A stretch of 64,000 nucleotides of DNA, from NCBI RefSeq assembly GCF_047511655.1, contig NC_133403.1, forward strand, positions 16,675,014 to 16,739,013. Reading direction: 5' to 3'. A model generated the notes under the pieces. It made no database searches and was not told where the DNA came from. It saw only the letters and a list, made by a program, of their open reading frames with translations. This DNA comes from Castor canadensis (lineage: Eukaryota > Chordata > Mammalia > Rodentia > Castoridae). The translations under genes were made by a program, and so were the position numbers. Within the stretch, counting starts at the first letter, position 1; each line of letters opens with the position of its first letter. Below, one piece after another: positions 24,820-36,500 of the stretch.

Positions 24820-26120
24820 TTTATTATTAAAAAATTTATTGGGATGTGTTTGTTATAGTGGGGGCAACTCATAGTGACAGTTTTGATTAGGATTATATTG
24901 TACATTAATTAGACTGCCCTGATCATCTCTCCCCCAAAAATAACCTCACTTAAAGCATTTGCAAGAGATTTCTTTGTTCTATTTCATATAAGTATATGAA
25001 GTCCATCTAAATTATATGTTCATCTTAATCTCTTTCATTCACCCTTCCTCCTCCCACTAGTACCCCCAGACACACACTGTACCTATTTGATAGACCTTGT
25101 TTCGTTATTAATATTTAAGTTAATGTTCAAAGGTGTTTCTGAACATATCACCTCTGTGAGTATACTTTATTTTGGTCTGTTCAGTTCCTTCCATTGCTCT
25201 CCCTTACTTCTTTACCTCTGACCCCCCTTTTACAACAGCTTTAAATACACACCCTTATGTCCTCTACCTTCACAGATGTTATGTTTTATGATATTCCTTC
25301 CCCTTTCTGTGAGTTCCATGGAGTAGTTCTACTATGACAAATATATTCTACATCTGAGTTTGTATATGATCACAATTGTTTTTGTGTGTATGTTTATCTT
25401 TTGGATCTATCTTCAATGTATGAGAGAAAATGTGTGGCCTTTGTGTTTCTATATTGGTTAACTTCACTTAACATGATGTCTTCCAATTGTATCCATTTAC
25501 TTTCAAACCACATGTCATTATTCCTTCTGGTTGAGTAAAACTCCTGTGTATATATATACCACATTTTCTTATGCATTCATCAGTTGTAGGGTACGTAGGT
25601 TGATTCCACAGCTGGGTTATTTTGAGTAGGGCTTCAATAAACATAGGAGTACAGGTGCCTCTATTGTATCCTGTCTTATGTTCCTTTGCATAGATGCCCA
25701 GGAGCAGTATCAGTGGATCATATGGCAGTTCTAGCTTTATATTTTTGAGGAATCTCCATAGTGTTTTCCAAAGTGGTTGTACTAATTTGCATTCCCACCA
25801 GCATGTATAAAAGTTCCAATTTGCCACATCCTCACAAAGATTTGTTGTCATTATTGCCCTTGATTATGGCTATTCTAACTGGGGTGAGATGAAATCTAAA
25901 TGTTGTGAATTGCATATCTTTTGTAGCAAGGGAAGTTGAACACTTCTTGTATATACTGGTCATTTGTACCTCTCCCTTTGAGAATTTATTCAATTCATGT
26001 GCTGATTTAAACTCTTTAGTCTGCTTGTCATTATCCACAAAGCAGCTTGCTGGGGTTTCAGTTGGGTTGCATTGAATCTATAGGTTATGTGAGGAAGAAC
26101 TCAACCACATTGAATCTTTC
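24820..26120 (-). mobile_element. LINE-1 3' half, antisense, with decayed ORF2 end
   Basis: Antisense 3' UTR (about 24820-25390) continues into the C-terminus of L1 ORF2. Minus-strand reading at about 25394-25851 gives the family's characteristic order: [17 protein letters not shown], then TDECIRK..GIYIHRSF, then a frameshift and the same end in the other frame (KMWYIYTQEFY...LEDIMLSEVN). The frame is broken by at least one frameshift and stops, so it is inactive. It ends about 26120 without a 5' part. Confidence 0.9.
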
Positions 26121-26284
26121 TTGTCTTAAAATCATGATCAGGCATTCCATTTAGTTGTCATGTTTCTTTAGTCTCCTTTAATCTGGTTGATCCCTCTTTG
26201 TCTTTTGTAACACTGACTTTTTTGAAGTTGACTAATGTTGTAGATTGTTACTTTTTGGTCCTTTCTCCTTTCCTTCCCCTTCTT

Positions 26285-26395
26285 CTTTCCTTTCCTTCTC
26301 CCTGTGTAGTCCAGGCTACCCTTGAAGTAAGATCCTTTGGTTTCAGCCCTGTGAGTACTAGGATTACAGGTATATGCCACTACACTTGGCATCTA
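26285..26395 (-). repeat. B1 fragment, antisense
   Basis: 'gtagtccaggctacccttgaagtaagatcctttggtttcag' and 'aggattacaggtatatgcc' in antisense B1 order. Confidence 0.65.
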
Positions 26396-26799
26396 AGTTC
26401 ACAATCATCTTAGTGATATAAATTGGTTCTACTGATTCTGAAAACCTTCCTAGCATTCTATTTAAATTGACTTGCCTCTGGGCTTTCCCCATTGCTGTCT
26501 TGGGTTTCAATTTTCCTGGATTTTCCAGGTCAGTTCTACTTGTCCATGTACTATTCAGTTTATCCCAATGAGTTCCAGCTTCCAAAATTAGGTTGCTCTT
26601 ATCTTTCCTTTTCTCTTTACCCTTGTAGAATTGTGCCTTTCTAAAAATAATCTCCTTCACAAACTGCATGCCAACCTAAAGTCAAAATTGTGCTTATGGT
26701 GTACAACACATTTCTGTTTATTGATATGGGTGATGGTTACATGGATAGGCTTATTTGTAGAAAAATGAGTCATCTTTGAACTTCAGAATAGGGCATGTT

Positions 26800-27070
26800 G
26801 GCTGGCTGTGGTGGCAAATGCTTGTAATCCCACCTACCCTGGAGATGGAGAAAAAGATTGAGCCTCAGGCTCAACTCAAGTAAGAACTAGCAAGACACTA
26901 TTTTAAAATCAAACTTGGTTAGGTGGTTCAGGCCAGCAATCCCAGGTATTCAGGAGATAGAAATAAGGAGGATTGACAGATCAGGTTGGCCCAAGCAAAA
27001 GTGCAAGAGTCCACATGAGAAAAAAATAAGCAAAACTAAAAGCCAAAGAACTGGTGAGTCTACCCACACT
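26800..27070 (+). repeat. Two B1-type SINE units
   Basis: 'ggctgtggtggcaaatgcttgtaatccc' and, after an A-rich joint, 'ggtggttcaggccagcaatcccaggtattcaggag'. Confidence 0.65.
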
Positions 27071-27089
27071 GGGAATACATTGAGAAACC

Positions 27090-27440
27090 CCTTTGAACAC
27101 CAACTTAAATAGTAATAATGAAAAACTGTACTGTAAATAGATATAATGTGTATGGGTGCACTAGTGGGAGGAGGACAGTGAATGAAGGATATTAACATGA
27201 TGGTACTTGGTTGATGCACTTAATGTACCTCTATGAAATAGAACTAAGAAAACTTGCAATTGCTTTAAGTGGGGTGGGGAGAGGGTTAAGGGGAAGAGAT
27301 AATGGGAACAATGTAACCAATGTAGAGCACAAGTCTATTCAGAATTGTCATCATTAATCCCCCATATTATGAATATCCTAATAAAAAATTTTTAAAAATA
27401 AAATAAACCTTTTTAATTCCTCCCACATAAAAAAAAGGAA
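27090..27440 (+). mobile_element. LINE-1 3' UTR end, sense
   Basis: 'aatgggaacaatgtaacc', 'cattaatcccccatattatgaatatcctaataaaaaat' and an A-rich tail resemble an L1 3' end in sense orientation. Only the last few hundred bases are present. Confidence 0.5.
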
Positions 27441-27760
27441 AAGAACTGGTTCAAGGGGTAGTTTGCTTGAGGTGTTGAGGTAAATCCTCAGTGCTTCCCA
27501 ACTAAATAGATGCATAAACAACAAACAAAGGCTTTATATATATTTAAATATATGCATGCTTGCTGGGCACCAGTGGCTCATGCCTGTGATCCTGGCTACT
27601 GGGAGGCTGAGGACAGGAGGGTCAAAGTTTGATGCCAGCACAGGCGAATACTTTGTGTGACCCCCATCTCCAAAGTACCTAGAGAAAAATGGTCTGGAGG
27701 TGTGGTTCAAACAGTAGAGCATGTTGAATTCAAACCCCAGTTCCATAAAAAAATATTCAT
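27441..27760 (+). repeat. ID-like fragment and B1+ID dimeric SINE
   Basis: A diverged ID-like piece (about 27441-27505), then a good dimer at about 27558-27755 ('gctgggcaccagtggctcatgcctgtgatcctggctac', '...ggtgtggttcaaacagtagagc...ttcaaaccccagttcc'). Confidence 0.75.
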
Positions 27761-29599
27761 GTCATATTTTGAAAATAGCATTCATATTAGTGAAATTTTG
27801 AGAGGTAACAGAGCTACACATGTGGGTTCCATTTTTTGTCTTCAACAGTATTTTAGTACAACTTGGTCCTAATGTATGTGGCCCACCTTAGGTGCTGTGA
27901 GACCAAAGTAAGAGGGCTAGGCATATCTACAGTTGCACAGAGTAAAATTTATTGGGGGGAGTTACTGACAGCAGCATGGCTCTGGTGGCAGCAAGACCAC
28001 TTGGATTCCCTAAATATGGGTTAGAAAAAATGGCATATTTGTCAGTTAGTACAAAAGTGACTTCATTCTGGGTAGAATGCTCTCAGTTTATCTTAATATT
28101 GAGAGTCAGTTGCATCCTGGAGCCAGGATCCCTATTTAAAGCTCCATGAATGTGTCTAATGGTTTTGTCTAAAAGTGTTTGTTGGAAAAACTGACTAGAG
28201 TTACTCTTGGGCTACCATAGTGGTTATGAAACAGGATGGCTACAGTCATGTCAAGCCAAATCCATACAAGAGCAAGATAGTGATGAAAAACAGAAAAGAA
28301 AGAAAAACATCAAACAGTTAACATGATTCAAACTTACCTAGTGTTTTATATGTATATTTCTGTTGACCTTGACTGTTGGCATGATTGAGAACTAGAAAGT
28401 ATAAATTGATACGGATCCGATTTTGTAAGGCTAATCAACTTGATATAGATTCTTCCAGATTTCTAAATACAATTACTAATATACACTTTTATATTTCTAT
28501 ATACATTGTAGATATTCATACAAAATAATAGGTATTTGAATAAAATTGTTGTTTGCATATAAAATGCTTGTTTTTCTAATTTATAGATTATGAAGAATGT
28601 TCTACAGAGAAACCAATTATCAGAAAATTGCCACATGGTTACATTTCAACTTGAATTTCAGATTCTGGAAATTCAAGTAAATTAAGGAGCATGTTGAGAT
28701 AACAGGGATCCTTCTTCTATGAGAGAAACAATTCCCACACCCCACCTTCTAGCAGTGACTGAGCTGAGGAGGAGCCCATGAACCAGAGCTCCCTTAGCAC
28801 ATTTGTATCAGTTCAGTTTTGTTAAGTATCAACCCCCATCAGACACATGTGGTAGTGTTGTTGCTGAGGCCATGGATGCTTTCTTGCAGAGAAGGTATCA
28901 AGATGCTCCTGGGCTCCCAGTGTAAGACCCTGAGGTTGCAGAACAGAGCCAGATGCCACCAGTAGTTAGCATATGGGCCTGCCACCTATTATCTGTAAGT
29001 TTTCCATAGCTGTGTAAGAGATTTTTCTAACATTTAGCCTAGTAAAACAGGAAAAAAATACTGCTTCACTCATTTTCTGTGGGTCAGTAATTTGGAAGCA
29101 GCCCAGTTAGGTGTCCTTGTTCAGGGTTTCTCATAAGGTTGTAATCATCTAGGACCTTAGCCATCCATAGGCTGCTTTGGCAGAATGACTCCGCAAGTCG
29201 TACTGGAGTGCTGAGATGCAACACAGGGAGGGAGATCACTTTGGTTAAGATTTTAATACAAGATGATGAGGCAGACAGAATGATAACACATATCATACTG
29301 ATCAGAGATGGGCAGTGCAGGCTGAAGCATCTTCAAAGGCTGCCTTCAAGAAGGGCAGGATTGAGGCATAATTTTGAGAACTGACAACATCTGATAGCTG
29401 AAAGCAAGTTTCAACCAGTAGATTTTACCACTTGGAAATGTGAACAAAAAAGAGGAATAAAACAAGTCCAGGAATGCTGACTTGGCTTCAGCTGTTCAAA
29501 TGAATGTAAGTGTAGAACAGATGTTACTCAACCCTGTGGACTGGCTGCATTTTTGCTCTCAAGGAGCCAGAAATCCTCATCCTCATTGTCAGTGTGTCT
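27761..29599. other. No gene recognised; one ancient-repeat-like patch
   Basis: About 29040-29180 contains 'cattttctgtgggtcagtaatttggaagcagcccagttaggtgtcc', wording I associate with an ancient mammalian interspersed repeat, family not named. The rest shows no supportable gene. Confidence 0.35.
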
Positions 29600-29794
29600 G
29601 CCTATGAGCTTGTGTTCACACACATGGCCATGCATATCTGTGAGCACACATGTGATTGCCTGTGAATATGTGGATGTTCATAATAAGCCTTTGTGTGTCT
29701 GTACATACACATTCTTATGCATAAAGTGGAGATTTTCACTTGATAGCACTGTGGTATTCAGGCCTGTGTTGAGTAGTGTTCAATTTTATTTTTC

Positions 29795-29910
29795 TAAGAG
29801 ATAAGGACTGGTTATGGGTCTCAGAATGGCCTTTAACTCGAGCTCTTCCCTTAGCCTCTTACATACGGGCACCACCACACTTGGTCTGCATTTTATTGTT
29901 TTTCTCCTTT
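29795..29910 (-). repeat. B1-type SINE in unit A (shared insertion)
   Basis: Diverged antisense B1 ('gggtctcagaatggcctttaactcgagctcttcccttagcctcttacatacgggc'). The same insertion occupies the corresponding place in units B, C and E. Confidence 0.7.
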
Positions 29911-30049
29911 TTGTCATTGTCCCATCTCTAAGTTGTGCATGTGCATCAGGTGCCAGCTTCCTCTGAGGGTTCCCGACTAAGACAAGTAAGATAGCCATAG
30001 CTAACTGAGGCCTTTCTATGAGACAAATACTAGGATGCTCCCAATCTTA

Positions 30050-30195
30050 CAAGTAGTGAAACAAGGAAAGGCATGAAAGTCAAAATAACCTGTCTGAGGT
30101 CACAAGCCTTGTTAGAAAGAGACACTAGGAGTGAACCTAACTTGATCTTCTCAAAGCTGGGCAATGGCACATTCAGACCCACGTGGCAATAGTGG
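30050..30195 (+). repeat. MIR-like ancient SINE in unit A
   Basis: 'gaaacaaggaaaggcatgaaag...acctgtctgaggtcacaagccttgttagaaag..acactaggagtgaacct' follows the order of the MIR core (cleared of gaps: 'ggtcaca' then 'gaaccc'). Diverged counterparts lie at about 33690-33800, 39095-39200 and 49190-49290. Confidence 0.6.
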
Positions 30196-30754
30196 TGGGC
30201 AGGTTCAGTGTGACAGTATCTCGTTTTCCACATGGACCAGTCCAAGAAGTATTCAAAGTGTCAGTTGTGGAGACTTTCAGAGATGACCTTACTTCCTGGA
30301 TATGGGCTACAGAATTTAGAACCCTAATGGCCAGGCAGCCACTGTGCTGACCAACTGTAACAAACTCATATCTCTCTAAACCTTATAGAGTAAATGATGT
30401 TTTCTCGATGTCTTCCATTGTGCAGTGGCTCACGCCCCAGGAGAACCAGTGAAGGAAGCCAGCCTGTCTGGAAAAGCTATGTCAGTACTTGGCCACGATG
30501 CCAGTGGACATGTTTCAAGAGGACTCCAAAGGTTACAGAAGGTAGGACAAGTCAGTTGAAGGGGGGTCACCCAAGCCACTCTAATCTCCCAAAGAACACA
30601 ACAGATCACTGCTCTTGTGGGAGTGTGTTTGTGTGTGTGTCTGTATATATTGGAAAATTTGATCCTCCTGTTTCACTTGACTCTATGACAAAGCCATTTT
30701 TCCAGTTAGCTACTGTCTCCATGCTTGAACTGTCCCTCTTTGGCCCCAAACCAG

Positions 30755-30936
30755 GGAGAACATGTTTCCTCCCACTTCCCCCGTGAATTCTCCAGGGAAA
30801 AACTCTTCAAGGCAGAAATTCTGGAGAAGATGGTGACTTCCATGCTTTTCAGGAACACCCTCTTCATCCTCCCATTCCTGAACAGCAACTGAAGGTTCAC
30901 TACAACACAGCATGAGCTTGACAGACTGTTCAAATG
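30755..30936 (+). pseudogene. Unit A exon 2 (RasGEF_N core) with one nonsense codon
   Basis: 182 nt, 12 nt (four codons) shorter than exon 2 of B and C (194 nt each), so length differences are in frame. Both splice sites look usable. The only in-frame stop is TGA at 30890-30892. All other codons are open, and the C-terminal part keeps the FTTTQ..LD.LF signature. Confidence 0.8.
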
Positions 30937-31183
30937 GTGAGCCCAAAGGATTTCCACGGCTGTGACTTAGCAATGCAGTATCCAGCTATTGAGCCAGTTT
31001 GCTTGCCCAGAGTAGGAGTTTCTGATTACCATTCCTAGAGGGTGATTCCAGGACCCAATGGGATTATCCCTGGGTGTGCTAGCCCAATGCCTAGTCCTAG
31101 ACTCAGTCAAATAACTAAACTTAGTGTAATCTCTGCCTTTGTAAGGCAATGCAGAAATTGCAGGATCTTGCCTCTTCCTGCAG

Positions 31184-31458
31184 TTCTGTCACCACATAAA
31201 GGTGTGGAACCAACTTCAGAACCTGACAGAGCTACTTTGGTGAGTGTGGAACTCAAATTAGCTCATTCACAGGCTGTGGAGTTTGATACAGCTCCCAAAG
31301 AGACTCCAAATCTCCAGCAAGCAATGATGCTGGTTCCTTCATGCAGGTCTACCTGGCCTTCATCTGTGGCCGTAGAACAGATGCTGATTAAGTATAACAT
31401 TCAACTCTTGACATTCCACCCCAAATTGGTGGCAGAGCAGTTCATCCTAACAGATGGA
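31184..31458 (+). pseudogene. Unit A exon 5 (proline/acidic linker to the LVAEQF motif)
   Basis: Starts after CTTCCTGCAG. It is open throughout in the phase used by exon 5 of B and C (one incoming base) and includes EPTSEPDRATL and ETPNLQQAMM before LLTFHPKLVAEQFILTDG. In RalGDS this motif joins the linker to the CDC25 domain. The base pair after the exon is AG instead of GT, so the donor is lost. Confidence 0.75.
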
Positions 31459-33384
31459 AGTAGCCGTGCAGATCATAGTGGAGGCAGGCATTCCTGTGAT
31501 CCCTCTGCACAAATCTGGCATTCCCTGGTGCAGATTCATTTTTCCCATTCAAATCTATGGAGCAACATGAATAGGGTCATTTTCTTAACCTGAAAATTCA
31601 ACTCCACTTAGTACAGTGCACAAAGGCCCTCACTGATCACCTGTGCCAGAATTTTGAGTGAAGCTTGAGAACTATTGACCTCACTCCTTTAGTGAAAGTA
31701 AGAGGGAGTTTAGAGTCTGAGTGTTTGTGTGAAAGGATAGATTGGTTAGTGGGTTCCCAAGAGGCTGTGAGCATGACCAGCTTCCTGGAAGAGGAAAAGA
31801 TGACATAGACTCAACATGGTAAGGACTTGGATCTGAATGTGGCACTGCATGATCCCCAGGATCAAGGACAGCAACCTAAATCTTGATGCCTGGTGGTAGC
31901 AGGTCATTTTAGCTTTCAGGAGGATGGGAATATTAAGGGGAACCTGAATCAAAGAAGCCATATCCCACACAACTGCCAACTTGGCCTCACAGCACCTTCC
32001 ATGGAAGGGTGGGTGTGGGCAGGGTAGGTGCCCTACTACGTGACACACCTCCTTGGAATACTTTAGATTAAGGGCTCTTCACAGTCTTCTCAGAAAGAGT
32101 TGAGTGTTAAATGGCAAGTTCATGACACCATGTAATCCAGTACTCACTGAATGACCACAATCAGTGTGTTATGACACATCAACACCATCTCTGTGTTCTG
32201 TGACTTTGCCCTTGTCATCATTTCCCACCCTCTTACACATCACCCAGGCCTTGCTTGGTGATGACTGATCAGTCTATGGCCATCAAAGCTCACGTCAATT
32301 TTTAGTCAAGAATTGGAGAAAACATATGGTTTGAAGGAGAGGGCCATGCATTAATATTTCATTGATAATAAAAATTATACACAGAATGCTATGTGATGAA
32401 GAGAAAGAATCTTCTCCAGAGACCAAATTTGGGCAAGGAGAGGAAGCAGGTGTGTGGGTGTCAGGGCTGGCGTGACTTGGGCCACTTACACTCTAGTGAA
32501 CCCTCCTTATGGCAGCCTTCCTTGCTCTCTCAGGAGAGGGAAAACAAATAGGTGGACCCTGGGGATCATGCAGCAGCTCCTCCTTTGGCAAGCAGGCCCA
32601 GCAGGGCATTCTACTTATGACTACTTGTAGTATAGCTCCTATCCATCTGCCTGGGATTCTCCCGCAGGACAGGGCCCTGATATTGGAATCCTGGATCCTA
32701 CCATCAGTCCTTTCTAGTGTTGTCACCTCCTCTGTGAGGGCAGGAGGATGTGGAGGCAGTTCGTGTTGCACAAATAGGGCAAACTCAGCCCTGCAATGTA
32801 TGAGATCAGATGCCTGGTTCTCTTTGCTGTTTCTGGGCATTCTGGGCCTGTAGTTCATTCTGCTGTGTGGTGCTGGAGGCAGGATTCTCACTCACCTGCA
32901 CGAAATCACATCCTCCATTGTGTGGCTATGTATGTAGTTTTGTTTGGATGGCATTACTGTGTGAAGTTAGCCATTCCAGTTGCCTTGATGCTCTCTCAAG
33001 TGACCTTGAGGAGAGGAGAGTTTATCAGAGTGGGAAGTACACTACCTGGGAATCTGATACCACAAGGATAACAGGAAGAGTTACTTGTGCTCCCTACCTC
33101 TCCCAAAGCCAGGATCAGCCCTAGTTCTGACAGACTCCCTGAATCCCCTTGTCTACCCTGTAACTAGTTCCCACTATAAGTATGGTCTCCACACCTCCAC
33201 ATTCCTCACAGATCTGCAAATATCATGCACTGTTCTGAACATCCCCAAATACTTGAGGGATACAGAGTGCTTGGATGTGCATGTAAATATGTGTTTGCAT
33301 AAACCATTTTTTTCATATGTATCCATTTCTATACAGGCACTTGTGATCTTCTCTTCATACCATTATGGAGCTCAGGCTAGGGTA

Positions 33385-33520
33385 GATTTATGTTTCATTT
33401 TTTTTTCATTTGAGGGAGAGCATCTGGCTATGTGGCTCAATATGGTCTTGAATCCAAGATGCGCTTCCCTGAGCCTCCAAAGTATGGCAATTGCAGATGT
33501 GTACTGCAATGCTTGCATTT
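33385..33520 (-). repeat. B1-type SINE in unit B (shared insertion)
   Basis: Antisense B1 ('ttgagggagagcatctggctatgtggctcaatatggtcttgaatcc...gagcctccaaagtatggcaattgcag'). Same place as in A, C and E. Confidence 0.75.
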
Positions 33521-33689
33521 CATTTTTTTTTGTTTTTTCTCTTATCTACCCTTCTAATTGTCCCTTCTTCATATTAGTGCATTAGCTACATCTTCCAACT
33601 GTCCCTGAGTATCATAAGTAATACAGGTAGCTATGGTCATGTAAAATCAAGGATTTTCTAGCTAGCAGATTCAAGGGTGAGTACTCAAT

Positions 33690-33800
33690 GAGAAAAAGGA
33701 GAGATTGGGGAGGATGTGAGAAGCACAGTGACCTGTCCAGGGTAACATACTTTGTCAGAAGGAGGGGCCAGTTATGAACCCTTCTCTATCACTTCAAATT
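33690..33800 (+). repeat. MIR-like SINE in unit B
   Basis: 'gtgacctgtccagggtaacatactttgtcagaaggaggggccagttatgaaccc', counterpart of the MIR-like piece in unit A. Confidence 0.5.
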
Positions 33801-34427
33801 AGGGTTACTGTCTTGCCAGGCATGTCCAAGGACATTGTGGGTTAGGGTTTGAGTGTGGCTCTGTGTAGCTTTCAACATGGTCTGGGCATGTAGTTGGGTC
33901 AGAATACCAGTGCACTTTAGGGAAGTTTTCTCTGAGGCAGAGGTTTAGTGGAGTAAACTTTTAGAGATGACCTTACTTATAGTAGTGAAGATTGAAGACA
34001 AGGCAAAACTTTGATGATCAGCATGCACAATGAGGAGCAGCTACAGCAAGCTGATTGCTCTGGAGACACTAAAGAGTGAATGATATCCTCTTTGTGTCTC
34101 CTGACTGGCATATGGCCAGTCCCCAGGAAAGGCCAGAACAGACACCTCATCCACATTTTGAGACACTGGATAAGCCCAGGCATACAAATCCTTGGGTTTT
34201 TCCCAGAGGATGCCAAAGGTGACACAATCCGGGACAGTATAGGTGATCCCAGGCATCAAACCAATCTGTTCCCCCACATAAAGCAACAGATTGCTATTGA
34301 TATGCCTGTGGGTGTATATGCCTGTGTGTGCAAAATTCTTTTTGGCAAATTTCACTTAACAATAGGGCAATTCTTTTGCCAGTTGCTACTGTTGTATTTA
34401 AATCGTTCCTCCTTACTCCCCACCCAG

Positions 34428-34621
34428 AATGAAAATATATCAGTCTCCACGTGGAATGAGCCCTGCAGTGAGCTGAAAGTCAAGGCAGGAACTCTGCAGA
34501 AATTGGTGACTGAAATCTTGAACTCAGCCTTATGTGAGGACACCACTTGTGTCCACAACTCTCTAGGCAGCTATAGATGCTTCACTACCGCCAAGCAGGT
34601 GCTGGATGTGCTTTCCACTTG
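34428..34621 (+). pseudogene. Unit B exon 2 (RasGEF_N core), donor lost
   Basis: Begins after CCCACCCAG in phase 0 and encodes 64 open codons plus two bases. Contains VKAGTLQKLV and GSYRCFTTAKQVLDVL, the clearest RalGDS-family signature in the window. The following bases read GGGAGC where units C (GTAAGC), A, D and E (GTGAGC) keep a GT donor. Confidence 0.85.
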
Positions 34622-36054
34622 GGGAGCACTACTTCAATACCCAGAAGACAACCCAACTCCTAGCTGTGACTTGGCAATACTCTGCCTTGCTCTTATCCTG
34701 CTTTCATTGTGGAGACTGGGGTGCTCAGTAGAACCACTTCATAAGGACCAAGAAGAATGAGCCCTAGAAGTGCCTCTCCCAGGCCTGATCCTATGGAGTT
34801 GGCCACTCAGGTCTGTTGACAACACTGAGTGTCCCCAGCTCTCCTTGGAGAATTTCTCTGACTTGGTCCTCACTGATCATTGTCCTCACCACAACAGTCT
34901 CTGTATTTTTAAAAGGAAGTTTCCTATTTCCTGTAACAGATCATGGACCATTCCAGGAAGCTAGACACAGTGTGGTACCTATCAAGGAGCTAGGTGACCT
35001 CATTCCTTGGACAAATAGACACGAATCACCTTCTGCATGGGATTGTGTTCCCAGGCATATAGCACAATTTGGTAAAAAAGCAGTCAAATCATTGTTATCC
35101 TGGGCTCCATTCCCTTGGTAAGTCACCCAGGAACACTCAGTGAAATAACAGGTACAATAGATGTACACTTTCATGGACTTCTCTAGGTTTGACTTCAACC
35201 AAGATGATAGGCCAGAGGAAGAACTGAAAATGTAAGTGGATGTTGGTCAAGTGGGTGGGCACCTGTGCAAATAGTGGGGACATTTGGGGGCTGGGTTTGG
35301 TTAGGAACGGACACATCTTGGGCTCCAAAACTCTTGTGATTCCAACTGCAGGGCTTAGGTCTAAGGATTCACCTGGATACAAGGAAGCCAAAAGAGCTGT
35401 GGGTGTCATTCTGAGCACTTGATTGCTAGATGAGCTGTTAGGATCTCATAGCAGGACCCTGTGTTAATCCACCATCTAAAACACAGCCCATCCCTGTAGG
35501 GCTTGCCCACTGTGTTGCCCTTCAGGGCTATAGAAAAGGTTTGATGTCCTCATTCCTCAGTAGTGGAAGCTTAGCTGATATCCAGGGACCCAATGCATGC
35601 TCAGAAACAGGCTTTGCCAATCAGGAGAAAAGAGTTATGGGCAGATAGACCACACACATGGTCCTCAGGGTATTGAGTCAGCCAGAACTAGAATCTGAGG
35701 ATTCCCAGAGCCCTGTGGATGCCAGGCAAGAGTACATGCCCTAGTGGAGTTGACATTCCAGAGGGAAGAGTCCCCAGAGACACACGGAGCTGTGTGTGGA
35801 GAGTCCCTGGAAAAGGAACAAGTACTAAAACCACTTAGCTTAGGCTCCTTCCAATAGAGGATCCTTGCAGCTCCTGCTTTTTTTTAAACCCTGCATGCCA
35901 TGGCCTGGACAGACAAATGTCATGGTCTAGAGTGTGCAGTACTATGTATAAACAGGGGCAGGCACATTAACCATACACCTATTAATCTACTGTTGTAGGG
36001 AAGGGAAAGGTAAAGCCAGGCCTGTGAGTCTACTGCCCTTCCATCTGCCTCCAT

Positions 36055-36248
36055 GGCCTTGTCATCAATCCTTGGCACCTGGCTGGACCACTTCTTTGAG
36101 GATTTCTGTGCACCACCACATTTTCCGTGCCTGAAGTTACTACTGAATTACCTGGTGGTTTATATACCAGGCTCAGAAGGGGAGGTCCAATTGTTCCATC
36201 TGCTCAATCAGTGGGAGGACATGGAGCCCAGTGAGATGGAAGGGAAAA
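36055..36248 (+). pseudogene. Unit B exon 4 (end of RasGEF_N), acceptor lost
   Basis: Open for 64 codons. SSILGTWLDHFFEDFC and HFPCLKLLLNYLV..IPGSEGE match the conserved ILGTWLD..Y.EDFCQPPDFPCLKQL...MPGSD region of RalGDS. The preceding bases are CTCCAT, where C and D have CCAG and E has TCAG. A GTGAGA donor follows. Confidence 0.85.
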
Positions 36249-36500
36249 GTGAGAAGCCTGGGAACAGGGGACAGAAAGCACATAAGGAAGGATGTGTTCA
36301 CAGCCCCAACGTGTGTACATTCCCAGTCTGGCACTGGAGCAGGAGTAAGAATGAGCTACAGGGATTGGACCACAGTCTAGAAGGATGTCCTGCTGTGGGT
36401 TCAGGGCTCTGACTTCTCAAGGAAGCTGACAGTGGCAATCTCTGAATTTCCAAAGCTTCAGGACAAGGTGGTCATGTGGGGTTCTTATCTCCTCTTGCAG

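Larger units (their letters stand above)
30397..31458 (+). pseudogene. RalGDS-like pseudogene, unit A (exons 1, 2, 5)
   Basis: Exon 1 (30397-30531) is 45 codons, begins MFSRCLPLCSGSRPRRT and ends in phase 0 before a GTTACA donor; an ATG immediately upstream at 30394 is in the same frame. Exon 2 (30755-30936) starts after an AAACCAG acceptor, also phase 0, and encodes a RasGEF_N-like order: FKAEILEKMV, then RFTTTQHELDRLFKW, ending at a GTGAGC donor. A TGA at 30890-30892 replaces the Tyr of the family's 'TYR.FTTTQQVLDLL' motif, the one nonsense codon. Exons 3 and 4 are missing, and the sequence jumps to exon 5 (31184-31458; 92 open codons ending LLTFHPKLVAEQFILTDG), whose donor is lost. Joining exon 2 to exon 5 directly would also be out of phase. 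RalGDS proteins activate the small GTPases RalA/RalB; this copy lacks the catalytic half, so I infer no exchange activity. Confidence 0.8.

Noticed and set aside
31042-31593. 183-codon frame as a single gene
   Set aside because: Only the middle (31184-31458) is exon 5 of RalGDS-like unit A. The rest is intron read-through.
32493-33585. Several 90-166-codon open frames
   Set aside because: They lie in inter-unit sequence that is repeated with stops at other positions in units C-E, so they are not conserved coding sequence.
34080-34760. 226-codon frame as one uninterrupted protein
   Set aside because: It reads through intron 1. Only 34080-34218 (exon 1) and 34428-34621 (exon 2) match the family.
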